DNA of 38,842 bases from Thauera phenylacetica B4P (GTDB taxonomy: Bacteria > Pseudomonadota > Gammaproteobacteria > Burkholderiales > Rhodocyclaceae): contig NZ_AMXF01000017.1 of assembly GCF_000310225.1 (NCBI RefSeq), forward strand, positions 1 to 38,842. Reading direction: 5' to 3'. Below the pieces are notes generated by a model. The model had not been told where the DNA came from and did no database searches. It saw only the letters and a program-made list of their open reading frames with translations. Below, one piece after another: positions 25,885 through 34,674 of this stretch; the stretch's first letter is position 1; every line of letters begins with the position of its first letter. The position numbers and the translations under genes are program-made.

Positions 25885-26637
25885 ATGGCACGAAAGCTTG
25901 AAGGCAAGGTCGCAGTCGTTACCGGCGCCAGCAGCGGGATCGGAAAATCGATCGTCGACAAGTACGTGGAAGAAGGCGCTCGGGTCGTCGCGTTTGCGCG
26001 CAATCTCGACGCCCTGAAGGCGCTGGAGGCGAGCTTTCCCGGGCAGGTCAAGGCCGTGGCGGGCGATGTCACCAAACCCGAAGACCTGAAGCGCCTGGTC
26101 GATGAAGCAGTCCGCGCCCATGGCGGCGTGGATATCGTCGTTCCGAACGCCGGCATTGCGCGCGTCGTGTCGTTCGAGGACAGCACCGCCGAAGCCTTCA
26201 ACACCCAGTTCTCGGTCAATTTCTTTGGCGCGGCGGAAACCGCGCGCCTGTTCGTTCCCCACATCCGCAAGGGTGGATCGATCCAGTTCATCACCACCTT
26301 CCTCACCCAGGTCGGCTTCCCCGGCCTGGCCATCTACAGTGCCAGCAAGGCGGCGCTGAAATCCCTTTCCCAGACCCTGGCCGCAGAGCTCGCGCCCCAG
26401 GGCATCCGGGTCAATTCCATCGCACCGGGCCCGATCGGCACGCCGCTGTGGGGAACAGTCGGATTGCCGCCCGAGGTCCTGGGTGCGGTCGCGGAGAAGA
26501 TCAATTCCCGGCTCATGCCCGGCGCGTTCGGCCAGCCCGAGGATATCGCGGAGCTCTCGGTATTCCTGGCCTCCGATGCTGCCAAGAACATCTTCGGGCA
26601 GGAGATCGTCGTGGATGGTGGCTATACCGTCGGCTGA
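25885..26637 (+). CDS. Short-chain dehydrogenase/reductase with Thr at the catalytic Ser position
   Basis: The 250-residue enzyme is a classical SDR. The cofactor motif TGASSGIG is at 13-20, with NAG (88-90), N112 and catalytic YSASK (Y151, K155). The usual catalytic Ser at 13 residues before the Tyr is Thr (T138, in FITTFLTQ), which may alter or slow catalysis. The C-terminal GQEIVVDGGYTVG is typical. Cofactor choice (Arg39 after the second strand) suggests NADP(H), by inference. AGGAG (25874-25878) precedes ATG 25885. It appears to be a single gene outside the copper operons. The substrate is unknown. Confidence 0.9.
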   Translation: MARKLEGKVAVVTGASSGIGKSIVDKYVEEGARVVAFARNLDALKALEASFPGQVKAVAGDVTKPEDLKRLVDEAVRAHGGVDIVVPNAGIARVVSFEDSTAEAFNTQFSVNFFGAAETARLFVPHIRKGGSIQFITTFLTQVGFPGLAIYSASKAALKSLSQTLAAELAPQGIRVNSIAPGPIGTPLWGTVGLPPEVLGAVAEKINSRLMPGAFGQPEDIAELSVFLASDAAKNIFGQEIVVDGGYTVG

Positions 26638-26713
26638 GTTTTGTTGTGAATGACGAGGCGGGCGACGCCGTTGGGAAGCAGTCGGGGTGCGGTTCCAGGG
26701 GTTGAACGATCGA

Positions 26714-26746
26714 GACGCTGCCCGGCAGCAAGGTCGCGGCAGCGTC
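26714..26746 (+). terminator. Hairpin after the SDR gene
   Basis: GACGCTGC (26714-26721) and GCAGCGTC (26739-26746) form a perfect 8-bp stem with a 17-nt loop, 76 bp after the SDR stop codon. Only UGUU follows, so termination would be weak. Confidence 0.35.
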
Positions 26747-26756
26747 TGTTGGGCAC

Positions 26757-26782
26757 AAAAAAGGCCGGGCATGCCCGGCCTT
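26757..26782 (-). terminator. Strong terminator of the OmpA-like gene
   Basis: AAGGCCGGGC-AT-GCCCGGCCTT is a perfect 10-bp inverted repeat with a 2-nt spacer (26761-26782). On the minus strand it is followed by an unbroken U-tract (bases down to 26757). It lies 28 bp after the OmpA-like stop codon. It may also stop readthrough from the SDR gene in the other direction. Confidence 0.8.
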
Positions 26783-26810
26783 CGATTCAATTCGCCCTGT
26801 TGCGGCGAAC

Positions 26811-27305
26811 TTATTGCACGCGCACCTCGACCCGACGCGCCTCGGCGGCATCCGTACCGCCCAGGGTGACGGCGGGACGCCGCATCAGCACGCGCTCGGA
26901 CGGGACGCCAGCGGCGATCAGCGCCTGGCGCACCGACAGCGCACGGTTCTTCGCCACTTCGGCATTGACCGCGGCACCGCCGGTCTCGTCGTGGAAGCCG
27001 GACAGCAGCGCGCTGGCCTGCGGCGCGGCGGCGAGCGCGGTGACGACGGTGGCGATCTGCGCGGGCGCGGCCGCCGACAGCGCGGTCTGGCCGACGTCGA
27101 AATGGATCTTCACCAGCGGTTCGCCCACTTCGGCGACGTCAACGAACGCGACCTCGCCTGCACCGGTCGCTGCCACCGCCGGCGCGGCCTGCTTTCCGCC
27201 CAGTTGGTTGGCGGCCAGGCCGATGACGAAGGCGATGACCAGCGCGATGATGCCGAACACCACGCCCATCACGACGTTGAGTTCGCTGTCTTCCTGATCG
27301 AACAT
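26811..27305 (-). CDS. OmpA-family peptidoglycan-binding-type protein
   Basis: The 164-residue product has an N-terminal membrane segment (about 10-33) and a C-terminal OmpA-like domain (about 62-163). Family markers are KIHFDVGQTALS near the start, the NRALSVRQALIAAGVPSERV helix, and the terminal RRVEVRV. The GFHDETGGAAVN loop carries the Asp of the peptidoglycan contact. It is anchored in the inner membrane rather than being a porin. Inner-membrane OmpA-like proteins often stabilise envelope contacts. It is single, with a strong terminator downstream. Confidence 0.85.
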   Translation of the reverse strand: MFDQEDSELNVVMGVVFGIIALVIAFVIGLAANQLGGKQAAPAVAATGAGEVAFVDVAEVGEPLVKIHFDVGQTALSAAAPAQIATVVTALAAAPQASALLSGFHDETGGAAVNAEVAKNRALSVRQALIAAGVPSERVLMRRPAVTLGGTDAAEARRVEVRVQ

Positions 27306-27429
27306 GTGCTGAATTCTCCTGTGGATGCACGACCCGACGGTTCGGGCGACGTGGGCAGGATTCTAACGGAATGAGATTGCTGCGGCGCCAGCTCGGCACT
27401 TTCCGGCGTATGACGAAGTCCAGGTGCGG

Positions 27430-27458
27430 TTTACAACATGGTCAACGCGAGCCAGAAT
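27430..27458 (+). promoter_or_regulatory. Sigma-70-type promoter of the vapBC-like operon
   Basis: TTTACA (27430-27435) and CAGAAT (27453-27458) are spaced by 17 bp and lie 35 bp before the antitoxin ATG. The operator arms flank the -10, so repressor binding would block it. Confidence 0.5.
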
Positions 27459-27478
27459 CACGCTGTAGTTGACCATGT
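27436..27478. promoter_or_regulatory. Perfect 11-bp inverted repeat operator of the toxin-antitoxin operon
   Basis: ACATGGTCAAC (27436-27446) and GTTGACCATGT (27468-27478) are exact inverted copies separated by 21 bp and centred on the promoter. Toxin-antitoxin operons are usually repressed by their own antitoxin or complex bound at such a site. That regulation is inference; the repeat is seen directly. Confidence 0.65.
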
Positions 27479-27493
27479 AAGGATGGTGCGAAC

Positions 27494-27721
27494 ATGAAAA
27501 CCGCTTCTGTCGCCGAGACCAAGTCCCACCTGTCCAGCCTCATCGCCGACGTCGAAGCCGGCAATGACGTGCTGATCACCCGCCGCGGCCAGGCGGTTGC
27601 GCGCCTGGTGGCCGAACCCGGCGCGGGTGGCTACGGCTGGGCCGCGCTGCGCGCCTGGATCGAAGCGGAGCCAACCAACGGCCCCACCGTTGCCCAGATG
27701 CGCGAGGACGACCTGCTGTGA
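27494..27721 (+). CDS. Phd/YefM-type antitoxin
   Basis: The 75-residue protein has the prevent-host-death N-terminus (VAETKSHLSSLIADVEAGNDVLITRRGQAVARLV), which dimerises and binds DNA. A short C-terminal tail (EAEPTNGPTVAQMREDDLL) would wrap the toxin. GGAUGGUG precedes ATG 27494. Its stop overlaps the toxin start (GTGA at 27718-27721), so the pair is translationally coupled. It would neutralise the PIN toxin and repress the operon. Confidence 0.88.
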   Translation: MKTASVAETKSHLSSLIADVEAGNDVLITRRGQAVARLVAEPGAGGYGWAALRAWIEAEPTNGPTVAQMREDDLL

Positions 27722-28143
27722 TCTACCTCGACACCTCGGTCGTCGGCGCGCTGTTCTTTCGCGAACCGGGCGCGGCGCGCGTCTTCGATCGTCTGGAGCC
27801 CCTGCGTCGCGAGGGCCTGGTGATCTCGGCGTGGACGCTCACCGAAATGGCCAGCGTCGGCGGCATCAAGCAACGTACCGGCGCCATCGACGCAGCTACG
27901 CGGCAGCAGGCGCTGGCGCACTTCCAGCGTTTCGTCTCGGCCGAATTGCGCACCGTCGAGGTCGAGCCGGCCGATTTCCGCACCGCGGCCGTGTTCATCG
28001 ACGCGCCGCTGGCGCTGCGCGCGGGGGATGCGCTGCACCTGGCGATCGCACACCGGCTCGGCGCCCGGCTGGCCAGTCTCGACCGCCGGCTGAACGAGGC
28101 TGCCGTCTTTCACCATATCGCTTGCGAGGACGTGCTCGGCTGA
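27718..28143 (+). CDS. PIN-domain toxin (VapC-like)
   Basis: The 141-residue protein is a PIN-domain ribonuclease with all four acidic catalytic residues in place: D5 (YLDTS), E43 (LTEMASV), D104 (AGDALHLA) and D122 (SLDRRL). It is expected to cut RNA until bound by the antitoxin. The start is GTG 27718, overlapping the antitoxin stop; this fits type II toxin-antitoxin operons. The target RNA is unknown. Confidence 0.88.
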   Translation: MIYLDTSVVGALFFREPGAARVFDRLEPLRREGLVISAWTLTEMASVGGIKQRTGAIDAATRQQALAHFQRFVSAELRTVEVEPADFRTAAVFIDAPLALRAGDALHLAIAHRLGARLASLDRRLNEAAVFHHIACEDVLG

Positions 28144-28278
28144 GCCTGCAGTGCACCGCCGCCGTCCCGCCCGCACCAACCTGTTGGTGAGTCGCCGGCG
28201 CGGCTGCGCGGCTACAAGATCCTTGCGCTGTACTTCACCTAAGGCATGCTGCGCGACGTTGGCGTGACCCGCCATGCC

Positions 28279-28665
28279 TCAGTCAATCTCGAACGTCGTG
28301 CCCATCGCGCTCACAAACTGACTCGCCTGCTCAACAGCCCATTCTGCAAAGCTGTGATCGAGCGGCTCTCCCTTGTAATCGGAGATCAGGCGCAAGTCTT
28401 CGACCTTGTTGAGCGACTTGCCCAACTCGACGGGCACACGCCCGGTCTTTACCAGATGAAGGCTGAACGCAGAAATGAGTCCGTTGTGAGTCCTTGCAAG
28501 CTCGGCCACCACCGGCGCTCCCGATGCAATGAGGGCCGCGCGGGCGGCGTCGAACATTGCGTAGTAGGCGCGATTGCAGGCGCCGTCCGCATCGCCTGCA
28601 TCCAGCAGCACCTTGGCCGACAAGACCGCACGGCGTGCTTTGGCCATCAGTTCGGCTTGATTCAC
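28279..28665 (-). CDS. HEPN-domain protein (UPF0332-like), putative toxin
   Basis: The 128-residue protein is a four-helix HEPN protein of the UPF0332 type: ACNRAYYAMFDAARAALI in helix 2, ARTHNGLISAFSLHLVKTGRVP, and LGKSLNKVEDLRLISDYKG. The usual HEPN ribonuclease motif R-X4-6-H is not visible (R58 and H60 are too close), so nuclease activity is doubtful. It starts at GTG 28665 and overlaps the stop of the nucleotidyltransferase gene by three bases. MNT/HEPN pairs act as toxin-antitoxin systems in which the MNT partner modifies the HEPN toxin. Confidence 0.82.
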   Translation of the reverse strand: MNQAELMAKARRAVLSAKVLLDAGDADGACNRAYYAMFDAARAALIASGAPVVAELARTHNGLISAFSLHLVKTGRVPVELGKSLNKVEDLRLISDYKGEPLDHSFAEWAVEQASQFVSAMGTTFEID

Positions 28666-29009
28666 AGGCGCACCCCTTCACGTGCGATGTTCTGCAATAG
28701 CCGGGGGTTCGAGTAGCGCTCGGGGTGCGCCCACTCTTCTTCCCAGACCGGCAGGGGCTGGACACGGATGCCAGTCTCGAGCAGGACATCGTAGGCAATG
28801 TCGTCCATCGCGAGCTTCGTGCCGACAAACTGCGCCGGCATGCCACGCAGCAGGACGGCGACATCGGCGTCGCTGTCTGTACGGTGGGTCTTCCGCGCGC
28901 GGCTGCCGAACAGGAATGCGCCGGCGTAGTCGTAACTGCGCGAGATCCGCTCGAGGAAGAGGCGGCTCGCGGCAAGGGTCGCGCTGTCGATGTCTGCGGG
29001 CGTGGTCAT
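28662..29009 (-). CDS. MNT-type nucleotidyltransferase, putative antitoxin of the HEPN protein
   Basis: The 115-residue protein is a minimal nucleotidyltransferase. The motif FGSRARKTHRTDSDADVAVLL fits GS-X10-DxD, with the metal-binding Asp residues in SDADVAV. A third acidic residue is likely in DIAYDVLL. MntA-type antitoxins add AMP to the HEPN toxin, and the intact motif makes that plausible here. It is the first gene of the pair (ATG 29009); no promoter repeat was found upstream. Confidence 0.85.
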   Translation of the reverse strand: MTTPADIDSATLAASRLFLERISRSYDYAGAFLFGSRARKTHRTDSDADVAVLLRGMPAQFVGTKLAMDDIAYDVLLETGIRVQPLPVWEEEWAHPERYSNPRLLQNIAREGVRL

Positions 29010-29129
29010 GCAAGGATCTTAGGCAGAGGCCGCACTCGGGTCAAACTCGACGGTGAGGGCCAGGGGCTGTGCCTGGGCCTGGATGTGGGATGGCGGTGGC
29101 GCTGCCACCCAGACCCAGCCTGCAGGACC

Positions 29130-30353
29130 TCAGTCCCGCAAGAACACCTGCAGCAACTCGTTCAGGAACCGCCTTCCCTGCAGCGTCGGCCGCAATTGCC
29201 CCTCCGCCATCTCCAGCAGCCCGCGTTCGCGCGCCCGCGCCAGCTCGTCGGTGATGGCCTCGAGCGGTACCCCGGTGCGCGCCGCGAACAGCTTGGCCGG
29301 CACGCCGTCGGTGAGGCGCAGGGCATTCATCATGAACTCGAAGGGCAACTCGGCTACCGACACCTCGCGCGCTTCCTGGATGAAATCCCCGCGCGCCGCG
29401 CCTTCGAGGTAGCGCCCGGGGTGCTTGTGGCGCATCTCGCGGCGGATGCCTTCATGGCTGGAGAGCTTGCCGTGGGCGCCGGGGCCGAGGCCGAGGTAGT
29501 CGCCGAAGGTCCAGTAGTTGAGGTTGTGGCGGCTCTGCTCGTGCGGGCGGGCGAAGGCGGAGGTCTCGTAGTGGGCGAAGCCGGCTGCGGCCAGGCGGGC
29601 CTCGATGGCCTCCTGCATGTCGGCGGCGGTGTCGTCGTCGGGCAGCGCTGGCGGGTTGTGCGCGAAGGGGGTGTTGGGCTCGAGCGTGAGGTGGTAGCAC
29701 GACAGGTGCTGCACGCCGAAGCCGATCGCGGTGTCCAGGTCGGCGAGCGCCATGTCCAGGGTCTGGCCGGGCAGGGCGTACATCAGGTCGAGGTTCACGC
29801 GCTCGAAGTGGGTGCGCGCGGCGTCGATCGCGCGCCGGGCCTCGTCGCCGCCGTGGATGCGGCCGATCTTCGCCAGCATGGCGTCGTCGAAGCTCTGGAT
29901 GCCGAGCGAGAGGCGATTGACGCCGGCAGCGCGGTAGTCGCGGAAGCGTTCGGCCTCGACCGTGCCCGGGTTGGCTTCGAGCGTGACCTCGGCGAGCGGG
30001 TCGAGCGGCAGCAGCATGCGGAGGCCGGTGAGCAGGCCGTCGAGCGTGGCTGCCGACATCAGGCTGGGCGTGCCGCCGCCGATGAACACGCTATGCACCC
30101 GCCGGCCCCAGACCTGGGGCAGGGCGTGCTGCAGGTCGGCGAGCACGGCGTCCAGCCAGGCCTGCTCGGGGATGCCGCCCTCGCGCGGGGCGTGGGAGTT
30201 GAAGTCGCAGTAGGGGCACTTCTTCACGCACCACGGGAAGTGCACGTACACCGACAGCGGCGGCGGGGCCTCGAGCTGCGGGCGCTCGGGCAGCGGCAGG
30301 GCGCGCGCCGGCGTGGCGGCGGGGGCGAGGGGGATGATGCGGCGGGTGGTCAC
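29130..30353 (-). CDS. hemW: HemW-like radical SAM heme chaperone
   Basis: The 407-residue protein has the radical SAM 4Fe-4S motif CVKKCPYC (C42, C46, C49) and the HemW signature CDFNSH. The barrel continues with VFIGGGTPSL, NPGTVE, NRLSLGIQSFDD and YALPGQT. A C-terminal winged-helix extension ends LQGRRFLNELLQVFLRD. HemW binds heme and delivers it to target proteins; it was formerly called a coproporphyrinogen oxidase. GTG 30353 is used; no clear RBS is seen. A 48-bp copy of its 3' end occurs at 3005-3052. Confidence 0.9.
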   Translation of the reverse strand: MTTRRIIPLAPAATPARALPLPERPQLEAPPPLSVYVHFPWCVKKCPYCDFNSHAPREGGIPEQAWLDAVLADLQHALPQVWGRRVHSVFIGGGTPSLMSAATLDGLLTGLRMLLPLDPLAEVTLEANPGTVEAERFRDYRAAGVNRLSLGIQSFDDAMLAKIGRIHGGDEARRAIDAARTHFERVNLDLMYALPGQTLDMALADLDTAIGFGVQHLSCYHLTLEPNTPFAHNPPALPDDDTAADMQEAIEARLAAAGFAHYETSAFARPHEQSRHNLNYWTFGDYLGLGPGAHGKLSSHEGIRREMRHKHPGRYLEGAARGDFIQEAREVSVAELPFEFMMNALRLTDGVPAKLFAARTGVPLEAITDELARARERGLLEMAEGQLRPTLQGRRFLNELLQVFLRD

Positions 30354-30411
30354 GAGGGGCGGTGGTCCGGTGCGGGCTATCCGTGCTGGCTCGGTCGCGG
30401 TGAGCGCGGGG

Positions 30412-31017
30412 TCAGAGCGGATGTTCGGCGAGGCGGTCGAGCAGGTGGCGCATCGCCGCGCCGCGGTGGCTGAGGGTGTTCTTGAGCGCGGGTTCGAGCT
30501 CGGCGGCGGTCTGCTCCAGCTCGGGCAGCCAGAACAGCGGGTCGTAGCCGAAGCCGCCCTCGCCGCGCGCGGCGGGCAGGATCTCGCCGTGCCATTCGCC
30601 GTCGGCGATCAGCGGGCGCGGGTCTTCGGCGTGGCGCACCAGCACCACGGCGGAATAGAAATAGGCGCGACGCTGGGCGGGCTCGGTCAGATGCGCGAGC
30701 TTTTCCAGCAGCAGGGCGTTGTTGCGCGCATCCGACCTGGGCTCGCCGGCGAAGCGGGCGGAGAGGACGCCCGGCGCGCCGCCGAGCGCCTCGACGCACA
30801 GGCCCGAGTCGTCGGCCACCGTGGGCAGCCCGGTGGCGGCCGCGGCGTGGCGGGCCTTGGCGAGCGCGTTCTCGACGAAGCTCGGGTGTGGCTCTTCGGC
30901 CTCGCCGACGCCGAACACCGATTGCGGGATGACCTCGATGCCGAGCGGGGCGAGCAGGGCCTGCATCTCGGCGGCCTTCTTGGCGTTGTTGCTGGCGAGG
31001 ACGAGTCGTTTGCTCAT
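30412..31017 (-). CDS. rdgB: XTP/dITP diphosphatase (RdgB/HAM1)
   Basis: The 201-residue enzyme removes non-canonical purine nucleoside triphosphates such as dITP and XTP. Signatures are LASNNAKKAAEM (substrate binding), FVENALAKARHAA, TVADDSGLCVEAL (metal-binding acidic pair), FGYDPLFW and LSHRGAAM. Length and motifs fit bacterial RdgB. It sits between rph and hemW, as in related betaproteobacteria. Confidence 0.95.
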   Translation of the reverse strand: MSKRLVLASNNAKKAAEMQALLAPLGIEVIPQSVFGVGEAEEPHPSFVENALAKARHAAAATGLPTVADDSGLCVEALGGAPGVLSARFAGEPRSDARNNALLLEKLAHLTEPAQRRAYFYSAVVLVRHAEDPRPLIADGEWHGEILPAARGEGGFGYDPLFWLPELEQTAAELEPALKNTLSHRGAAMRHLLDRLAEHPL

Positions 31018-31044
31018 GGTGCGGGGGCTCCTGGCGGACGGGCT

Positions 31045-31776
<732 letters not shown>

Positions 31777-31785
31777 CGTGAGGTC

Positions 31786-32709
31786 CTAGGAGCGGGAGTC
31801 GAATTTCTGGATGGCGGCGTTGATCTCGCGGATGGCGCGCTCGATCTCGTCCTCGTCGAGCTCGGCGGTAGCGCCCGGGGCGGTGCCGGAGAGGTCGAGG
31901 CGGGACTCGAAGCCGTCGAGCTCCATGGTGCGGGTGGAGATCGACTCGACGGTCGCGGCGCCGACGGCGTTCTCGTCGTGCCAGCACATCGCCACCATCG
32001 ACAGGTTGTCGGCGGTGGAGCCGGCCTTGCGCTCCGAGACGTCCAGCAGCCGCGGCACCGCCTGGCTGAGCACCCCTGCGGTGAGATTCACCACCAGGCC
32101 GTCGTCGTCGATCGGGCCCCACACGCCGTCGGTGCATAGCGCGAGGAGGTCGCCGTCGCGCAGCGGGGTGCGCGGAGAATACTCCACCTGCGGGTTGTAG
32201 TTGCCGCCGAGGCAGGAATAGATGCGGTTGCGCCCGGGGTGGAGGTGGGCCTCCTCCGCCTTGATCAGGCCCTGGTCGATCATCAGCTGCGTGCGCGAAT
32301 GGTCGCGGGTGCGCGTCACCAGGTGGCCGCGGCGCAGCAGGTAGAGGCGCGAGTCGCCGGCGTGCGCCCAGAAGGCGGCGCCGCGCTGGATCACGCAGGC
32401 GACCAGGGTGGTGCGTGGCGCGTCGGGCAGCTGGCGGTCGAGCGCGTGGTCGAGGATGGACTGGTGGGCGTGCTCGATCGCGCGCGCCAGGAAGAGCTGC
32501 GGGTCGGGCAGCAGCGGCCGCGCCTCGGCCTGGAAGCGTTCCGCGATGCGCTGCACCGCGATCTGCGCCGCCACCTCGCCGTGCAGGTGGCCGCCCATGC
32601 CGTCGGCGACCAGCATCAGCAGCGCGTCACGCGAATAGCAGTGGGCGATGCGGTCCTGGTTGTCGCGTCGCTTGCCGGGGCGGCTTTCCTGGTAGATGGT
32701 GAAGCGCAT
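31786..32709 (-). CDS. PP2C-family Ser/Thr phosphatase
   Basis: The 307-residue PPM/PP2C phosphatase has the metal-binding RRDNQDR (D16) and VADGMGGHLHGE (D36, G37). AHAGDSRLYLLR, TRDHS and LLALCTDGVWG follow, with a later DNLSMVA. A C-terminal tail of about 60 residues is acidic and disordered. It lies nine bases downstream of the adjacent Ser/Thr kinase gene (32719-33666), so it probably reverses that kinase's phosphorylation. Substrates are unknown. Confidence 0.92.
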   Translation of the reverse strand: MRFTIYQESRPGKRRDNQDRIAHCYSRDALLMLVADGMGGHLHGEVAAQIAVQRIAERFQAEARPLLPDPQLFLARAIEHAHQSILDHALDRQLPDAPRTTLVACVIQRGAAFWAHAGDSRLYLLRRGHLVTRTRDHSRTQLMIDQGLIKAEEAHLHPGRNRIYSCLGGNYNPQVEYSPRTPLRDGDLLALCTDGVWGPIDDDGLVVNLTAGVLSQAVPRLLDVSERKAGSTADNLSMVAMCWHDENAVGAATVESISTRTMELDGFESRLDLSGTAPGATAELDEDEIERAIREINAAIQKFDSRS

Positions 32710-32718
32710 GGCGGGTCC

Positions 32719-33666
32719 TCAGCTGCGGCCGATGAAGGAGCGCAGCCGGCTGCCCAGGTCCGAGAACCAGTGTTCCGGACGCTCGGGGGCGTTGTCTTGG
32801 TGGATCAGCGCCTTCTGCAGCGCATACACGCTGGGCGGGCGTTGCTGGGGGTCGAGGTGCAGGCACCAGTCGGTGAGCTCGAGCAGCTGCCGGCTGTAGC
32901 GCCCCGCCTGCGTCTTCACCACGGGCTGCAGGGTGTCCTGCTGCGTGCGTTCGTCGGCGCGTGGGGGCGGGCTGCCGACGATGCAGGCGTGCAGGCCGGC
33001 GCCCACGCTGTAGATGTCGGTCCACGGGCCGAGCTGGGCGCCCTTCTCGTACTGCTCGGGCGCGGCGTAGCCGGGCGTGTACATCGGCTTGAGCACCGGC
33101 TGGTCGCTCATCAGCGTCTGGCGCGCGGCGCCGAAGTCGAGCAGCACCGGGGTGCCGTCGTTGCGCAGGTAGATGTTGGAGGGCTTGATGTCGAGGTGCA
33201 TGAGCTTGTGCGCATGCACCTCGCGCAGGCCGTTGAGCATGCGCGCGAACACCGCGCGGATCAGCATCTCCTTGACCTCGCCGCGGTGCTTGCGGATGTA
33301 GTCGTGCAGGGTGCGGCCGCGCTCGAACTGCATGACCATGTAGACCGTGCCGTTGGCGCGGAAGAAGTTGAGCACGCGCACCACGTTCGGGTGCATCAGC
33401 TTGGCGAGCGAGCGGCCTTCCTCGAAGAAGCACTTCATGCCGTAGCGGAAGGCGAGGCGGTGCTCCTCGCTGACCTGCGGCTCGGTCTCGCCTTCCTTGC
33501 GCAGGGCGAGCGAGTTGGGCAGGTATTCCTTGATCGCGACGGCCATGCCATGCGCGTCGCGGGCGAGGTAGACGATCGAGAAGCCGCCGAGCGACAGTTG
33601 CCGCTCGATGCGGTACTGGTCGAGCTGAAACCCCGGTGGCAGCGCGCAGTTGGCTTGAGACGGCAT
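32719..33666 (-). CDS. Ser/Thr protein kinase
   Basis: The 315-residue kinase has an unusual Gly-rich loop (LSLGGFSIVYLAR), the ATP-binding Lys in VAIKEYLP (K46), the catalytic HLDIKPSN (D159, with L in place of R, a non-RD kinase) and LLDFGAAR (D177). YAAPEQY follows in the activation segment. No membrane helix follows, so it appears soluble. ATG 33666 is chosen because the segment upstream is not kinase-like and would overlap the divergent yicC promoter. It is co-transcribed with the PP2C gene. Confidence 0.9.
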   Translation of the reverse strand: MPSQANCALPPGFQLDQYRIERQLSLGGFSIVYLARDAHGMAVAIKEYLPNSLALRKEGETEPQVSEEHRLAFRYGMKCFFEEGRSLAKLMHPNVVRVLNFFRANGTVYMVMQFERGRTLHDYIRKHRGEVKEMLIRAVFARMLNGLREVHAHKLMHLDIKPSNIYLRNDGTPVLLDFGAARQTLMSDQPVLKPMYTPGYAAPEQYEKGAQLGPWTDIYSVGAGLHACIVGSPPPRADERTQQDTLQPVVKTQAGRYSRQLLELTDWCLHLDPQQRPPSVYALQKALIHQDNAPERPEHWFSDLGSRLRSFIGRS

Positions 33667-33684
33667 CTTCGTGAGCGCTAGAAT
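33655..33684 (+). promoter_or_regulatory. Candidate promoter of the yicC-gmk-rpoZ-spoT operon
   Basis: TTGAGA (33655-33660) and TAGAAT (33679-33684) are spaced by 18 bp and point toward yicC, whose ATG is 73 bp downstream. It overlaps the start of the divergent kinase gene. Sigma-70-type, inferred from sequence only. Confidence 0.5.
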
Positions 33685-33757
33685 CGCTGTTTTCGCGGTT
33701 TCATTCCTGATCCAGGCGCCCAGTTTATCCGATCGGGCGCGGCCCCCGGAGCGCCCC

Positions 33758-34624
33758 ATGGTCCAAAGCATGACAGGTTTCGCGGTTCAGACGCGAGACC
33801 TGGGTAGTGTCAGCCTTCATCTCGAGCTGCGCAGCGTCAATTCGCGCTACCTCGATCTCGGCTTCCGCATCGTCGACGACCTGCGCGCGGCCGAGCCCGC
33901 GATCCGCGAGCGTCTCTCCGCGCGCCTCGGCCGCGGCAAGGTCGAATGCCGCCTCAACCTGCAGGCCGGCCACGCCGCGCCGCGCAGCATGGCCCTCAAC
34001 GGCGCGCTGCTCGACCAGCTCGGCGATGCGCAGGATGCCTTGCGTGGGCGTTTCCCCGATGCCGCGCCGCTGTCGGTCAACGAGCTGCTGCGCTGGCCTG
34101 GCATGCTGGCCGACGACAGCCTCGGCTTCGACGAGATGCTGCCGGCGATCGTCGCGCTCGTGGACACCGCGCTCGAAGAGCTCGTGGCCACCCGTCAGCG
34201 CGAGGGCGACAAGCTCGCCGACATGATCCGCGAGCGCGTCGCGCGCATGCGCGAGCTCGTCGCCCAGGCCGCCCCGCGCATGCCGGCGGTGGTGCTCGAG
34301 TACCAGGAGCGCCTCACCGCCAAGCTGCGCGACGCGGTCGCCAGCCTGGACGAGGACCGCATCCGCCAGGAGGTCGCGCTCTACGCCCAGCGCATCGACG
34401 TGGACGAGGAGCTCACCCGCCTGTCCACCCACCTCGACGAGGTCGAGCGCATCCTCAAGAGCGCCGGCGCCGCCGGCAAGCGGCTGGACTTCCTGATGCA
34501 GGAGCTCAACCGCGAGGCCAACACCCTGGCCTCCAAGTCGCCCGCCACCGACATCACCGCGATCGCGATGGAGATGAAGGTGCTGATCGAGCAGATGCGA
34601 GAGCAGGTGCAGAACCTGGAGTGA
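33758..34624 (+). CDS. yicC: YicC-family endoribonuclease
   Basis: The 288-residue protein begins MVQSMTGFA and has the N-terminal YicC domain ([14 protein letters not shown]) and C-terminal DUF1732 domain ([42 protein letters not shown]). YicC proteins have recently been shown to be RNases; earlier entries call them stress-induced proteins. CCGGAG precedes ATG 33758. It is first in the operon with gmk, rpoZ and spoT. Confidence 0.93.
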   Translation: MVQSMTGFAVQTRDLGSVSLHLELRSVNSRYLDLGFRIVDDLRAAEPAIRERLSARLGRGKVECRLNLQAGHAAPRSMALNGALLDQLGDAQDALRGRFPDAAPLSVNELLRWPGMLADDSLGFDEMLPAIVALVDTALEELVATRQREGDKLADMIRERVARMRELVAQAAPRMPAVVLEYQERLTAKLRDAVASLDEDRIRQEVALYAQRIDVDEELTRLSTHLDEVERILKSAGAAGKRLDFLMQELNREANTLASKSPATDITAIAMEMKVLIEQMREQVQNLE

Positions 34625-34674
34625 GCCGCGCGGCGCCGCGCGCGCCCGCGATTCCCCGAACACGAGGACGCCCC

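Noticed and set aside
28144-28240. Short plus-strand frame after the PIN toxin ending in LRGYKILALYFT
   Set aside because: It could be a gene remnant, but it is too short, has no start site, and matches no family I know.
29095-29109. GGTGGC-GCT-GCCACC stem-loop downstream of hemW
   Set aside because: The stem is only 6 bp, has no U-tract, and is common in this composition; not enough to call a terminator.
34627-34642. 16-bp GC palindrome after yicC, considered as a terminator
   Set aside because: It has no loop or U-tract, lies within the yicC-gmk operon, and such GC palindromes are expected at this base composition.
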